64,000 nt of DNA from contig JBIKZA010000001.1 of NCBI GenBank assembly GCA_044354975.1, positions 41,749 through 105,748 of the forward strand, written 5' to 3'. The translations under genes and the position numbers were made by a program. Below the pieces are notes generated by a model. The model saw only the letters and a list, made by a program, of their open reading frames with translations. It was not told the origin of the DNA and made no database searches. The stretch is from CAIZGX01 sp044354975. GTDB taxonomy: Bacteria > Bacteroidota > Bacteroidia > Flavobacteriales_D > Sanyastnellaceae. Below, piece after piece: positions 24,767-32,392 of this stretch. The first letter of the stretch is position 1. Each line of letters starts with the position of its first letter.

Positions 24767-25876
24767 TTAGTCCACCTTCCATTTCTTTACTAGTTCGTAG
24801 TTCACACTGCGTCCGCCTTCTTTGGTTTGTTGTAATATTCTTTTTTCTACGAGATCTTTAATATCGCGCAAGGCAGTGTCTGACGATGTTTTATTGATTT
24901 TCGCCCATTTCGAACTTTGTAATTTACCATCGAAATTGTCAAGCAGCATGTTCAATATTTTTCTTTGTCTTTCGTTAATTGAAGTCTTTTCGTGGTGTTT
25001 CCAGAATGCTGATTTTATGAGAATTTGTTGCATTGTCTTTTCTGTTGCAAGCATTGCGTTTTTAAGACAATGAAGAAACCAGTTGATCCATTCTGTTATG
25101 TCATTCTTGCTGTGTTGAACTTTTTGTAAAACAGTGTAATACATTTTTCGTTCTTCTAATATTTGGCTCGACATGCTGTAAAAGCGCTCTCCGCTGCCTT
25201 CAGCGCGTGCAAGTACCATATCGGTAAGAGCACGAGCCATGCGACCGTTACCATCGTCGAACGGATGGATAATGATAAACCAAAAGTGTGCTATAGCTGC
25301 TTTTAGGACTGGATCAAGTGAATTGTCTTTATTAAACCAGGTGATGAATTTCTTCATTTCTGCTTTTACGAACTTTGGCTTAACTGCTTCATAATGTACT
25401 TTCTCTTTTCCCATTGCACCTGAAACAATTTGCATTTCTCCAGTGCGATAACATCCAACTTCTATGGTATAAGGTCCGCTAAATCCGGTTGGGAAGAGCG
25501 CTGCATGCCAGCCGAACAAACGTTTTTCAGTTAATGGTGAATCAAATCGTTGTGTAGCATCAAGCATCATCTCCACGATCCCTTCAATGTGACGACTGCT
25601 TTTAATTAGACCTGCTGAATTAATTCCTAATCGTCTGGCAATGGAAGAGCGCACTTGATCATAGTTGAGCAGTTCACCTTCTATTTCCGATGATTTAACA
25701 ACATCGAGTGTTAATGCGTTAAGCGTTGCATCTTCTTTTGCCGAAAATCCAAGAGCATTCATCTGTCCGATGATTTTTCCTTGCCTCAATCGTACGTCTC
25801 CGAATATGGAATTAATCTCTGATTCACGCCAAGTGAAATCAGTCCAGTTTTTGTATTCGTAGATGTATTTTGCCAT
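24767..25876 (-). CDS. Fic domain protein with DUF4172-type N-terminus
   Basis: 369 residues. Fic proteins usually transfer AMP from ATP to hydroxyl side chains of target proteins. The catalytic motif is complete: HPFDDGNGRMAR at residues 204-215, with catalytic His204. An N-terminal inhibitory motif of the S-x-x-x-E-G type lies at 62-67 (SSEIEG), so this is an autoinhibited class II Fic. The N-terminus (YEYKNWTDFTWRESEI) fits DUF4172, and the C-terminal ~80 residues resemble a winged helix (INKTSSDTALRDIKDLVEKRIL). Its stop lies 5 nt from the pheT stop, at the left edge of the accessory insert. Target unknown. Confidence 0.9.
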   Translation of the reverse strand: MAKYIYEYKNWTDFTWRESEINSIFGDVRLRQGKIIGQMNALGFSAKEDATLNALTLDVVKSSEIEGELLNYDQVRSSIARRLGINSAGLIKSSRHIEGIVEMMLDATQRFDSPLTEKRLFGWHAALFPTGFSGPYTIEVGCYRTGEMQIVSGAMGKEKVHYEAVKPKFVKAEMKKFITWFNKDNSLDPVLKAAIAHFWFIIIHPFDDGNGRMARALTDMVLARAEGSGERFYSMSSQILEERKMYYTVLQKVQHSKNDITEWINWFLHCLKNAMLATEKTMQQILIKSAFWKHHEKTSINERQRKILNMLLDNFDGKLQSSKWAKINKTSSDTALRDIKDLVEKRILQQTKEGGRSVNYELVKKWKVD

Positions 25877-25896
25877 AGCCTCTAAGTTATCTGCGG

Positions 25897-25904
25897 CAAA
25901 TATA
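25897..25904 (-). promoter_or_regulatory. -7 promoter element for the Fic gene
   Basis: Minus-strand TATATTTG fits TAnnTTTG and ends 20 nt before the ATG at 25876. Confidence 0.45.
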
Positions 25905-25908
25905 GGAA

Positions 25909-26532
25909 TTATTCACCGCATATTTGCGGCGAATAGAACTGTTTTTCACCGCAAGAGGTTTGAAGCGAATAGTATTGACGAGTGTAAAAAATCGAAGAAA
26001 TTACTCTCGTTTCTGAAATAAGAGTAATATTCACCCGCGAAATATCCAATGCCGTTGTCCCACTATTCCTGACCACTTTCCTGGGATTTTGGTCGTAATC
26101 TTTCTGTTGAATATTTACGACGAAGTCTCCTTTTTGGAATTGCGTTTGGAAAAAGACCATTCCCTTAGCGTTGTTAATGATAAGATTCATGGTGTCGCGC
26201 CGATCTCTAATTATCTGAAGTCTTGCATGGTTTTTAATGGTTGACGTGCAATAATAATTATCCATTGACAAACGCCGAAAGCCAACACTTGACTCACTCA
26301 AATCATTTATTCGATAGTTTTTAATTCGAAGTTTCTCTATTCGGGGACTGTGATGGATGAACTTTTTATCAATCACAACAGTGTCACCCTCGGTTACTTC
26401 AATAATACTGAAATATAAATATTCATTGCCAACAGGTTGGGCCTGTGCGACAAAGGCGAGAAGTAAAAACAAGAATGAAATCAGGTATTTCAAGCCTTTA
26501 TGGCGGAGTTGAGAGTTTATCTTTCTCTCCAT
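25909..26532 (-). CDS. Exported protein of unknown function
   Basis: 207 residues. A hydrophobic segment, LKYLISFLFLLLAFVAQAQ (about 14-32), after a basic stretch is a signal peptide; a later start inside the frame is possible. The mature protein is beta-rich (YLYFSIIEVTEGDTVVIDKK) with a single late cysteine pair (TSCGEKQFYSPQICGE). No family is recognised. It overlaps the upstream DUF2442 gene by 16 nt, which indicates translational coupling in the accessory insert. Confidence 0.55.
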   Translation of the reverse strand: MERKINSQLRHKGLKYLISFLFLLLAFVAQAQPVGNEYLYFSIIEVTEGDTVVIDKKFIHHSPRIEKLRIKNYRINDLSESSVGFRRLSMDNYYCTSTIKNHARLQIIRDRRDTMNLIINNAKGMVFFQTQFQKGDFVVNIQQKDYDQNPRKVVRNSGTTALDISRVNITLISETRVISSIFYTRQYYSLQTSCGEKQFYSPQICGE

Positions 26533-26777
26533 TTGTTTTCAAGGCTCATGAAATCTTCAAGATGGTAAACAGCATCTGAATAGTTGAACAAGATTGTTCG
26601 ATCATCTACAATTGTGTATTTCTTTCTTTGGGCTACTGAAAGTTTTTGAAGCTCTGGAAAATATTTCAGAGGTACAATGATTATCCTACCATCTTGAAGT
26701 TTTAAAGAGATTTTTCCAATTAAATCGAAATTCAATTTTTCAATACAGATCGTAGAGTTTTGAAGTGGCGTTCCCAT
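26517..26777 (-). CDS. DUF2442 family protein
   Basis: 86 residues with the DUF2442 pattern: ISLKLQDGRIIIVPLKYFPELQKLSVAQRKKYTIVDDRTILFNYSDAVYHLEDF, where L.DGR..xVPL..FP.L and the late acidic dipeptide region are diagnostic. In other genomes such proteins pair with DUF4160 or similar genes as suspected toxin-antitoxin modules; here the partner is an unrelated exported protein overlapping by 16 nt. The first of three attC-like palindromes lies just upstream. Confidence 0.7.
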   Translation of the reverse strand: MGTPLQNSTICIEKLNFDLIGKISLKLQDGRIIIVPLKYFPELQKLSVAQRKKYTIVDDRTILFNYSDAVYHLEDFMSLENKWRER

Positions 26778-26819
26778 ATTATTTGAATATTCAACTTGTC
26801 AAGTTTTATTTTGAGGTTG

Positions 26820-26955
26820 CTTATAACGTTTGGCAGCTACCCGAAGGTGGCGATTTCGGAGCACTTAACTGTCACCAAGCACAAACTTTGATGGAAGCAC
26901 ATAGCTTGATTTAAACCCTGAGCCGCCACTTTTGGGTAGGTGCTGTTAGCGTTTC
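26820..26955 (-). repeat. attC-like imperfect palindrome 1
   Basis: The ends pair imperfectly: AACGTTTGGCAGCTACCCGAA on the left with GGGTAGGTGCTGTTAGCG on the right, around a GGCG...CCGCC inner stem and a loop of about 80 nt. It is closely related to the repeat at 28553-28688 (shared CAGCTAC, GGCGATTTCGGAG, AGCACAAA, GGTGCTGTTA). Read on the minus strand it begins near a TAACAGC and ends near an AACG box, similar to integron attC sites, although the end boxes do not match the RYYYAAC/GTTRRRY consensus fully. It follows the 27007-27993 gene. Confidence 0.5.
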
Positions 26956-27006
26956 GTTTGCTCAATATGTGTTGATTATTAACTGTTATTCAATTCTCAG
27001 AAATCC

Positions 27007-27993
27007 CTAAAAGGATCGAACTGCGCGTACCCTTTTGGGACTATTTTTGTTGTAACTGGCGTTTGCGTATGTAATACCTGAACCGAAATCCACTCCCCAT
27101 GAAGAATCATTATCATATTCTGAACTACTCCAATAACCACTAGGATTTAATACCGTAGCCCCAGGAATTTGTGAAAAAGTCATTGAAACATTAAAATAAT
27201 TATTCCAAAGCATATTTAATTCTTGTATAGATGGCAAGTACCAATCATTCTGACCACTGCTAGATGAATTCAAACATAAAACTGCAGCGCTACTTGTATG
27301 TCCGATTTGCGAAACAATAGAATTCGAGTTGCCTAATCCATTCCAATAACTTTGAGCAGATAAACCTATTAAGGTGTTGTCAACATTACTCCATCCAGAC
27401 GCTCCACTTAAATCATTTAAATCAACCACAAGTCCGTGTTCTGCTCCTGAATTATCTTTCCATAAATGGAAAATAACTCCTCCGCCAAATACTTCACCTA
27501 TATAATGTACGAAACCTCCTACACCTGCTGGTCCTTGTGGACCCGTTGCGCCCTGTGGACCTGCTGCACCCTGAGGTCCTGACATGGAACTTCCAGAGTT
27601 TGCTGCATATAGTGCATATGGCACACTAAGTAATTGACTTGTGCCAGTTATACTGTAGCTTGATCCTCCCGATGGGTCTGTTTCTGTTTTTAAAAAATAA
27701 GGTCCGTTAGCCCAGTCAATTGTTGCGAAGTTACCCGAGACAACAGTTCCTCCACCAATTTCAATACTTACTAGACCATTGGTATTGGTTGTAGAGGTTT
27801 GAGTTTCCACGAAAATAGCAGTGCCACTTGGTGAAGTTTGTAAAATGCTAATTCGCATTCCAACGGTAGAGCTTGTTACTAGTGCATTTGATGTATTACG
27901 AATTACTGCTTGATAGCTCATTTTGTTTGGTACTTGAGCAAAAACATTTGCAGTCATTAAAATTGCTGCACAAATTGTAATTATTCGTTTCAT
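27007..27993 (-). CDS. Secreted protein with collagen-like segment and DUF1566 domain
   Basis: 328 residues. Signal peptide MKRIITICAAILMTANVFAQ, then a beta-rich domain opening VPNKMSYQAVIRN that is frequent in Bacteroidota secreted proteins, a collagen-like run of GPQG repeats (about 140-156), and a C-terminal DUF1566 domain (WSNVDN ... DWYLPSIQELNMLW ... GYWSSSEYDNDSSW ... RVRAVRSF) related to formylglycine/Lcl-type folds. There is no T9SS tail. It follows a T9SS gene by 6 nt, so the two are one unit. A surface-structure role is likely; ligand unknown. Confidence 0.8.
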   Translation of the reverse strand: MKRIITICAAILMTANVFAQVPNKMSYQAVIRNTSNALVTSSTVGMRISILQTSPSGTAIFVETQTSTTNTNGLVSIEIGGGTVVSGNFATIDWANGPYFLKTETDPSGGSSYSITGTSQLLSVPYALYAANSGSSMSGPQGAAGPQGATGPQGPAGVGGFVHYIGEVFGGGVIFHLWKDNSGAEHGLVVDLNDLSGASGWSNVDNTLIGLSAQSYWNGLGNSNSIVSQIGHTSSAAVLCLNSSSSGQNDWYLPSIQELNMLWNNYFNVSMTFSQIPGATVLNPSGYWSSSEYDNDSSWGVDFGSGITYANASYNKNSPKRVRAVRSF

Positions 27994-27999
27994 GATTTC

Positions 28000-28488
28000 T
28001 TAATTTTTAATGATTTTAAATGATTGAACTTTCTTGTTTTCTTGGTTTACAACATTTATGAAGTAAGTAGCTGCCGGTAAACTCGCGGTGTTTATTTGAG
28101 TTTGCTGAGCTGTTACTGGACCACTGGTTAACAATTTACCTTGCAAATCATAAAGCTGAAAGGCTAACTTCTCGTTGTTGTAATCGCTTATTTGCAAGGT
28201 TAAATTCTCTGAAGTCGGGTTTGGAAAAGTAATGAGCGAAAAGTTCAATGTTGTTTCCTCTATGCCTACAGTGAAAATTTCGTAAGCATGTTGAACACCT
28301 TGGGCTTGACTACCCGAACTACCTGTGTTGGTGGAGTATACTACCTGTCCGATACTGTATGCAACGGTTCCTCCGCTGCCTGTGGCATTTCCTCCACTGG
28401 CGTTTGCTGATTCCTGGGCTTGTGCCAAGCCTGCCCATAGCAATCCTGTTAATAGAAGTAAAATGGGTCTTGATTTGTTTTTAGTCAT
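28000..28488 (-). CDS. Small T9SS-sorted protein
   Basis: 162 residues: signal peptide (to about residue 24, ending AQAQ), a short glycine/serine-rich linker (ANASGGNATGSGGTVAYSIGQVVYSTN), and a T9SS type A sorting domain (LITFPNPTSENLTLQISDY ... AATYFINVVNQENKKVQSFKII). Proteins that are little more than linker plus sorting domain are common beside DUF1566 proteins in Bacteroidota. Its stop is 6 nt before the downstream gene start. Confidence 0.8.
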   Translation of the reverse strand: MTKNKSRPILLLLTGLLWAGLAQAQESANASGGNATGSGGTVAYSIGQVVYSTNTGSSGSQAQGVQHAYEIFTVGIEETTLNFSLITFPNPTSENLTLQISDYNNEKLAFQLYDLQGKLLTSGPVTAQQTQINTASLPAATYFINVVNQENKKVQSFKIIKN

Positions 28489-28552
28489 TTTTTGTTTTAC
28501 TTGTTAATACTCGCTTTTACTTGTTTTCTGGCTCGTTTCGGTTTTTACAATG

Positions 28553-28688
28553 AACGCTAACGTTTTGCAGCTACAAGAAGTTGGCGATTTCGGAGACGAA
28601 AACTGTCTGCCACCACAGAACTTGATACGAAGCACAAAACTTCATTTAACCACTGAACCGCCAATTTCTTGTAGGTGCTGTTATGTGT
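28553..28688 (-). repeat. attC-like imperfect palindrome 2
   Basis: The left arm TTTTGCAGCTACAAGAAG pairs with CTTGTAGGTGCTGTTA on the right, and GTTGGCG with CGCCAAT inside, around a long internal region with GAAGCACAAAACTTC. It is about 136 nt and homologous to the repeat at 26820-26955. It begins 17 nt beyond the DJ-1 family gene stop on the minus strand, the position expected of an attC site in a gene cassette. Confidence 0.55.
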
Positions 28689-28705
28689 AGCCTTTCTTTG
28701 GTCGG

Positions 28706-29284
28706 CTAGTAAATACATACTTGTCCTTGTCCAATTGGTAAAACAGATGCAATAACGTCTTCCCTAACTTTGTTGTCGTAAAGTTTTTCAATTGCCCAGC
28801 CAACTAAGTCAACTGCTGCCAAACAACCTGCTGCTGTCCCAACATTACCACGTGTTACCAAATGTTTGTCTTCAAGGACGTCAACGCCATAATTTTTCAA
28901 AGCTTCAAAGGCAGTCGGATAAGTTGTTGCGGAAAGTCCAGTTAGATGTCCAAGTGCTGCAATTATTAAAGCACCAGAACACATTGAACAAATTATTTGT
29001 CGGCTTGGGTCAAGGTTAAAGCGTTTTAAATAAAGTTCGTCCTTGATAACGTTTCTTGTCCCAGGTCCGCTACCAAAAAATACCAGGTCCGAATCATTGC
29101 ATTCTTCAATAAGTCCGTGAGTTTTTAGGTCAAGCCCACATACAGATTTATGGGTCGTTTCTGTCCCAACAATTTTTACTTGAAATTCTTTGTCACGAAA
29201 TTTAACTCGGTTAAGTAAGTCCCAAGCTAAAAAAATATCAATGTCCGTGAACTTGTCAAATGCTACTATTACTGCTTTTTTCAT
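28706..29284 (-). CDS. DJ-1/PfpI family protein
   Basis: 192 residues of the class I glutamine-amidotransferase-like fold. The presumed nucleophile is Cys102 in the elbow ICSMCSGALIIAA; an acidic residue contributed by VIVAFDKFTDIDIF and the GSGPGTRN loop fit the DJ-1/PfpI superfamily, with closest layout to the AraC-associated (transcriptional regulator N-terminal type) or isonitrile-hydratase-like members. Possible activities include glyoxalase, isonitrile hydratase or redox sensing; sequence alone does not decide. It stands alone between two attC-like palindromes and so looks like a one-gene cassette. Confidence 0.8.
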   Translation of the reverse strand: MKKAVIVAFDKFTDIDIFLAWDLLNRVKFRDKEFQVKIVGTETTHKSVCGLDLKTHGLIEECNDSDLVFFGSGPGTRNVIKDELYLKRFNLDPSRQIICSMCSGALIIAALGHLTGLSATTYPTAFEALKNYGVDVLEDKHLVTRGNVGTAAGCLAAVDLVGWAIEKLYDNKVREDVIASVLPIGQGQVCIY

Positions 29285-29319
29285 GTTATAATTGTCTGTT
29301 TTGTTGTCGTCATAAGGTT

Positions 29320-29405
29320 ACACATAACTAGCTTATACGCGCTACAAACGTGCCCAATACATGTCATTGTAGCGCGATAGGCGCAGGTTTGTTGCGGTTA
29401 GCTAA
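29320..29405 (-). repeat. attC-like imperfect palindrome 3
   Basis: ACATAACTAGC at the left and GCGGTTAGCT at the right flank arms in which CTACAAACGTGC pairs with GCAGGTTTGTTGC. It is shorter (about 86 nt) than the other two and differs in sequence, but has the same layout of outer AAC/GTT boxes and inner arms. It lies just upstream of the DJ-1 family gene. Confidence 0.4.
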
Positions 29406-29466
29406 AGGTAATAGTTTTATTTACAAATCGTCAAATGGTGACCGGACTTGTCTAATTTGTATTGCC

Positions 29467-29520
29467 ATGCAACTCATTTTGCAAGGCTTGCAGAGTGAGT
29501 GTTCGGCGGAGTTACGCTAA
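29467..29520 (+). pseudogene. Detached 3' end of pheT (right copy of direct repeat)
   Basis: The frame encodes MQLILQGLQSECSAELR followed by TAA, nearly identical to the last residues of PheT (MQRILQGLQTECSAELR). Its final nine bases overlap the end of dxr on the other strand. Since it still abuts dxr, it may be the original pheT end of this chromosome, left behind when the accessory segment came in with a replacement end. It has no upstream pheT sequence and cannot function. Confidence 0.75.
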
Positions 29521-30663
29521 AGAAATTTCTTTCGCAATCCCCCTCGCTTCCGCATCACTCGCAATCAACTCTTCCAACGAAGGCTTCGCGATGAACGTTG
29601 CTTTTTGAAGGGTCTTCTCAACGGTTTCGGCAATTTGAAGGAACTTGATTTCGTCGTTTAAGAAACGAGCAACAGCAATTTCATTTGCAGCATTCAAGAT
29701 GCAAGGTGCATTGCCGCCTTGTTCCAAAGCTTCGAAAGCAAGACCCAAACAACGGAACACTTCAATGCGTGGCTTCTCAAAAGTAAACTGCGGATAATCC
29801 ATGAAGTTGAATCGTGGCCAGTCTGTCTTTACACGCTGCGGATAAGCCATGGCGTATAAGATTGGCAATTTCATATCGGGTAATCCCAACTGCGCTTTCA
29901 TGCTGCCGTCTTCAAACTGAACCAAGCTGTGAATAATGCTTTGCGGATGAACCACCACGTCTATTTGCGACGGCTTCAAATTGAATAACCACTTCGCTTC
30001 AATCACTTCCAACCCTTTGTTCATAAGGGTTGCAGAGTCAATGGTAATCTTCGCGCCCATGGTCCAATTCGGATGCTTCAACGCTTGCGCCTTCGTCACC
30101 TCTGCCAACTCTTCAGCAGGCTTTTGTCTGAACGGACCACCACTCGCGGTAAGAACAATCTTCTCAATAGGATTGTGCCACTCGCCAGCCAAACACTGGA
30201 AAATAGCGCTGTGCTCGCTGTCGACCGGATAAATATTCACCCCGTTTTCTTTCGCTAACTGCGTAATAATTTCTCCAGCAACTACCAAGGTTTCTTTGTT
30301 CGCGAGTGCAATGTTTTTCTTCGCAAGAATAGCGCGAACCGTTGGCGGAAGTCCCGCTGCGCCTACCAATGCGGTTAGCACAATGTCTATGCTGTCCATC
30401 TCTACAATCTGCTCCAACGCTTGCTTTCCCGCATACACCTTAATGTCTGTGGAAGCGAGACCTTCCTTCACTTCAGCGTATTTCGATTCGTCGGTAATGA
30501 CAACGGCATTCGGATTGAATTTCAAGGCTTGCTGAATAAGCAGCGTGCTGTTGCTGTGCGCCGTTAACACTTCCACACAAAATTGATCGAGATGTTCTTG
30601 AATCACTTCAAGAGTTTGTGTACCTATGGAACCGGTTGAACCGAGAATAGCAATGTTTTTCAA
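29512..30663 (-). CDS. dxr: 1-deoxy-D-xylulose 5-phosphate reductoisomerase
   Basis: 383-residue enzyme of the MEP pathway (DXP to MEP, NADPH-dependent). The N-terminal dinucleotide-binding motif is NIAILGSTGSIGTQTLEVI; the substrate and metal sites include ANKETLVVAGE, YPVDSEHSAIFQCL, LTASGGPFRQ, and HPNWTMGAKITIDSATLMNKGLEVIEA. I use the TTG at 30663 (KNIAILGSTG) as start, since no ATG is available and a second TTG at 30681 would add six residues. ispG of the same pathway is at 3.1 kb. Its 3' end overlaps the detached pheT fragment. Confidence 0.93.
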   Translation of the reverse strand: MKNIAILGSTGSIGTQTLEVIQEHLDQFCVEVLTAHSNSTLLIQQALKFNPNAVVITDESKYAEVKEGLASTDIKVYAGKQALEQIVEMDSIDIVLTALVGAAGLPPTVRAILAKKNIALANKETLVVAGEIITQLAKENGVNIYPVDSEHSAIFQCLAGEWHNPIEKIVLTASGGPFRQKPAEELAEVTKAQALKHPNWTMGAKITIDSATLMNKGLEVIEAKWLFNLKPSQIDVVVHPQSIIHSLVQFEDGSMKAQLGLPDMKLPILYAMAYPQRVKTDWPRFNFMDYPQFTFEKPRIEVFRCLGLAFEALEQGGNAPCILNAANEIAVARFLNDEIKFLQIAETVEKTLQKATFIAKPSLEELIASDAEARGIAKEISLA

Positions 30664-30692
30664 TGCGAATATTTTTTGCAAATTAAGAATAA

Positions 30693-30721
30693 AAAAAGCC
30701 GCTTCATTGAAGCGGCTTTTT
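30693..30721 (-). terminator. Intrinsic terminator after tRNA-Gln
   Basis: A perfect stem AAGCCGCTTCA / TGAAGCGGCTT with A-tract on one side and T-tract on the other, 5 nt beyond the tRNA 3' end on the minus strand; it can act in both directions. Confidence 0.85.
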
Positions 30722-30726
30722 GATCG

Positions 30727-30797
30727 TTGCCCGAACAGGATTCGAACCTATATAAACTGCACCAAAAACAGTTGTCCTGCCATTAGACGATCGGGCA
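30727..30797 (-). tRNA. tRNA-Gln (UUG)
   Basis: The minus strand folds as a 71-nt tRNA: acceptor TGCCCGA pairs with TCGGGCA plus discriminator A, the D arm contains GTCTAATGGCAGGAC, the anticodon stem ACTGT/GCAGT carries the loop TTTTGGT (anticodon TTG), and the T arm has GGTTCGAATCC. CCA is not encoded. A terminator follows directly. Confidence 0.92.
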
Positions 30798-30897
30798 ATC
30801 TCACTTCTCCTTCGAAAAGCGACTGCAAAATAAATACTTTCTTTTCATAACACCAAGTATTTTTCTGTTTCTATCTTCGTTTTATAATAATAAGCCT

Positions 30898-32346
30898 GTG
30901 ATTTCACTTCAGAACTACATCAACGGAGAATTCGTTTCTGCCGTTTCGGGAAAGACCCTTGATAACGTAGATCCTTCTACCGGCAAGGTTTACAGCCTTA
31001 TTCCGCGCAGCGAACAAGCCGATATAGATGCGGCAGTTACGGCCGCTGAAGGAGCCTTTCCTTCGTGGTCGAATCTTTCTGTAGAAAATCGCTCCGAGGT
31101 GCTTATTCGCCTTGCAGATCTTATAAAATCCAATTCTGAAGCCTTGGCGCAAGCCGAATCACTCGACAACGGAAAACCCATTTCGCTTTCTCGAGCAGTT
31201 GACATTCCGCGTGCTGAATCAAATATTCGCTTCTTTGCGACAGGTATTTTGCACTTCGCTAGCGAGGCGCATCCGAATACTGAATACATTAACTACACCT
31301 TGCGCAAGCCCATTGGTGTTGTCGGATGTATTTCTCCCTGGAACCTTCCGTTGTACTTGTTCACTTGGAAAATAGCACCTGCTCTAGCTGCGGGAAACTG
31401 TGTGGTAGCCAAGCCTTCAGAGATTACTCCTTATACTGCTTATTTATTTTCAAAACTTTGCGCTGAGGCCGGAATGCCTGCTGGAGTTTTGAATATTGTT
31501 CACGGATACGGCCCTGAAGCCGGAGAAGCCATTGTTCAGCACGACGGGATTAAGGCCATTTCATTCACGGGCGGCACGGCAACCGGTGCCCACATTGCTT
31601 CAGTGGTAGCACCGAAGTTTAAAAAGATGTCGTTGGAGTTGGGTGGAAAAAATGCGAACATCATCTTCAACGATTGCGATTTCGATGAAGCGCTTTCAAC
31701 CTCTGTTCGCACATCCTTCGCAAACCAAGGACAGATCTGTCTTTGCGGATCTCGCCTCTACGTGCAAAGCGGCATTTACGAAAAATTCAAGACGGCTTTA
31801 ATCGAAAAAGTTTCGCGCATTGTTCCTGGAAATCCGTCCGAAGACAAAACGAAAATGGGCGCTTTAGTGAGCGAACCACACCTGAATAAAGTGCTTTCTT
31901 TTGTTGAATTGGCGAAGCAAGAAGGCGGCACCGTTGTTTGCGGTGGTGAACGTGTTCTACTCGAAGGCGAAAACGCAGGCGGATACTTTATGCAGCCCAC
32001 GATTATCGAGGGATTGAACGCTTCATGCAGAACCAATCAGGAAGAAATCTTTGGGCCAGTTATTACCCTTCAACCCTTCGAAACGGAAGAAGAAGTTCAA
32101 GCACTCGCGAACAGCACGAAATACGGATTAGCAGCGAGCATCTGGACCACCAACGTTACCGTGGCGCACCGACTTGCTGGAAATCTTCAAACCGGAATTG
32201 TGTGGGTGAACTGTTGGTTGGAAAGGGACTTGCGCACACCTTTCGGCGGAGTGAAACAATCGGGCGTGGGCCGCGAAGGCGGATGGGAAGCACTTCGTTT
32301 CTTCACCGAAGCACAAAACGTATGTATTTCCATTCCGAAAAAATAA
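30898..32346 (+). CDS. NAD-dependent aldehyde dehydrogenase (muconic-semialdehyde type)
   Basis: 482-residue ALDH superfamily enzyme. The active-site cysteine is Cys281 in FANQGQICLCGSRLYV and the general base Glu247 in MSLELGGKNANI; cofactor segments are GCISPWNLPLYLFTWK and AISFTGGTATG. The overall pattern resembles 2-aminomuconic/2-hydroxymuconic semialdehyde dehydrogenases (ALDH8-like), so a role in kynurenine or aromatic catabolism is possible; other genes of that route are not in view. The start is GTG (30898-30900). A sequence TATCTTCG, one mismatch from the -7 consensus, lies upstream. Confidence 0.88.
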   Translation: MISLQNYINGEFVSAVSGKTLDNVDPSTGKVYSLIPRSEQADIDAAVTAAEGAFPSWSNLSVENRSEVLIRLADLIKSNSEALAQAESLDNGKPISLSRAVDIPRAESNIRFFATGILHFASEAHPNTEYINYTLRKPIGVVGCISPWNLPLYLFTWKIAPALAAGNCVVAKPSEITPYTAYLFSKLCAEAGMPAGVLNIVHGYGPEAGEAIVQHDGIKAISFTGGTATGAHIASVVAPKFKKMSLELGGKNANIIFNDCDFDEALSTSVRTSFANQGQICLCGSRLYVQSGIYEKFKTALIEKVSRIVPGNPSEDKTKMGALVSEPHLNKVLSFVELAKQEGGTVVCGGERVLLEGENAGGYFMQPTIIEGLNASCRTNQEEIFGPVITLQPFETEEEVQALANSTKYGLAASIWTTNVTVAHRLAGNLQTGIVWVNCWLERDLRTPFGGVKQSGVGREGGWEALRFFTEAQNVCISIPKK

Positions 32347-32392
32347 GTGGCAAACAAATTCGTTTGTATCTTTCAATGCTGAAAAAAGTAGC

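Noticed and set aside
24767..29460. Integrase or transposase for the accessory insert
   Set aside because: All frames in the interval were read; none shows tyrosine- or serine-recombinase or transposase motifs, so mobility is inferred only from the flanking repeat.
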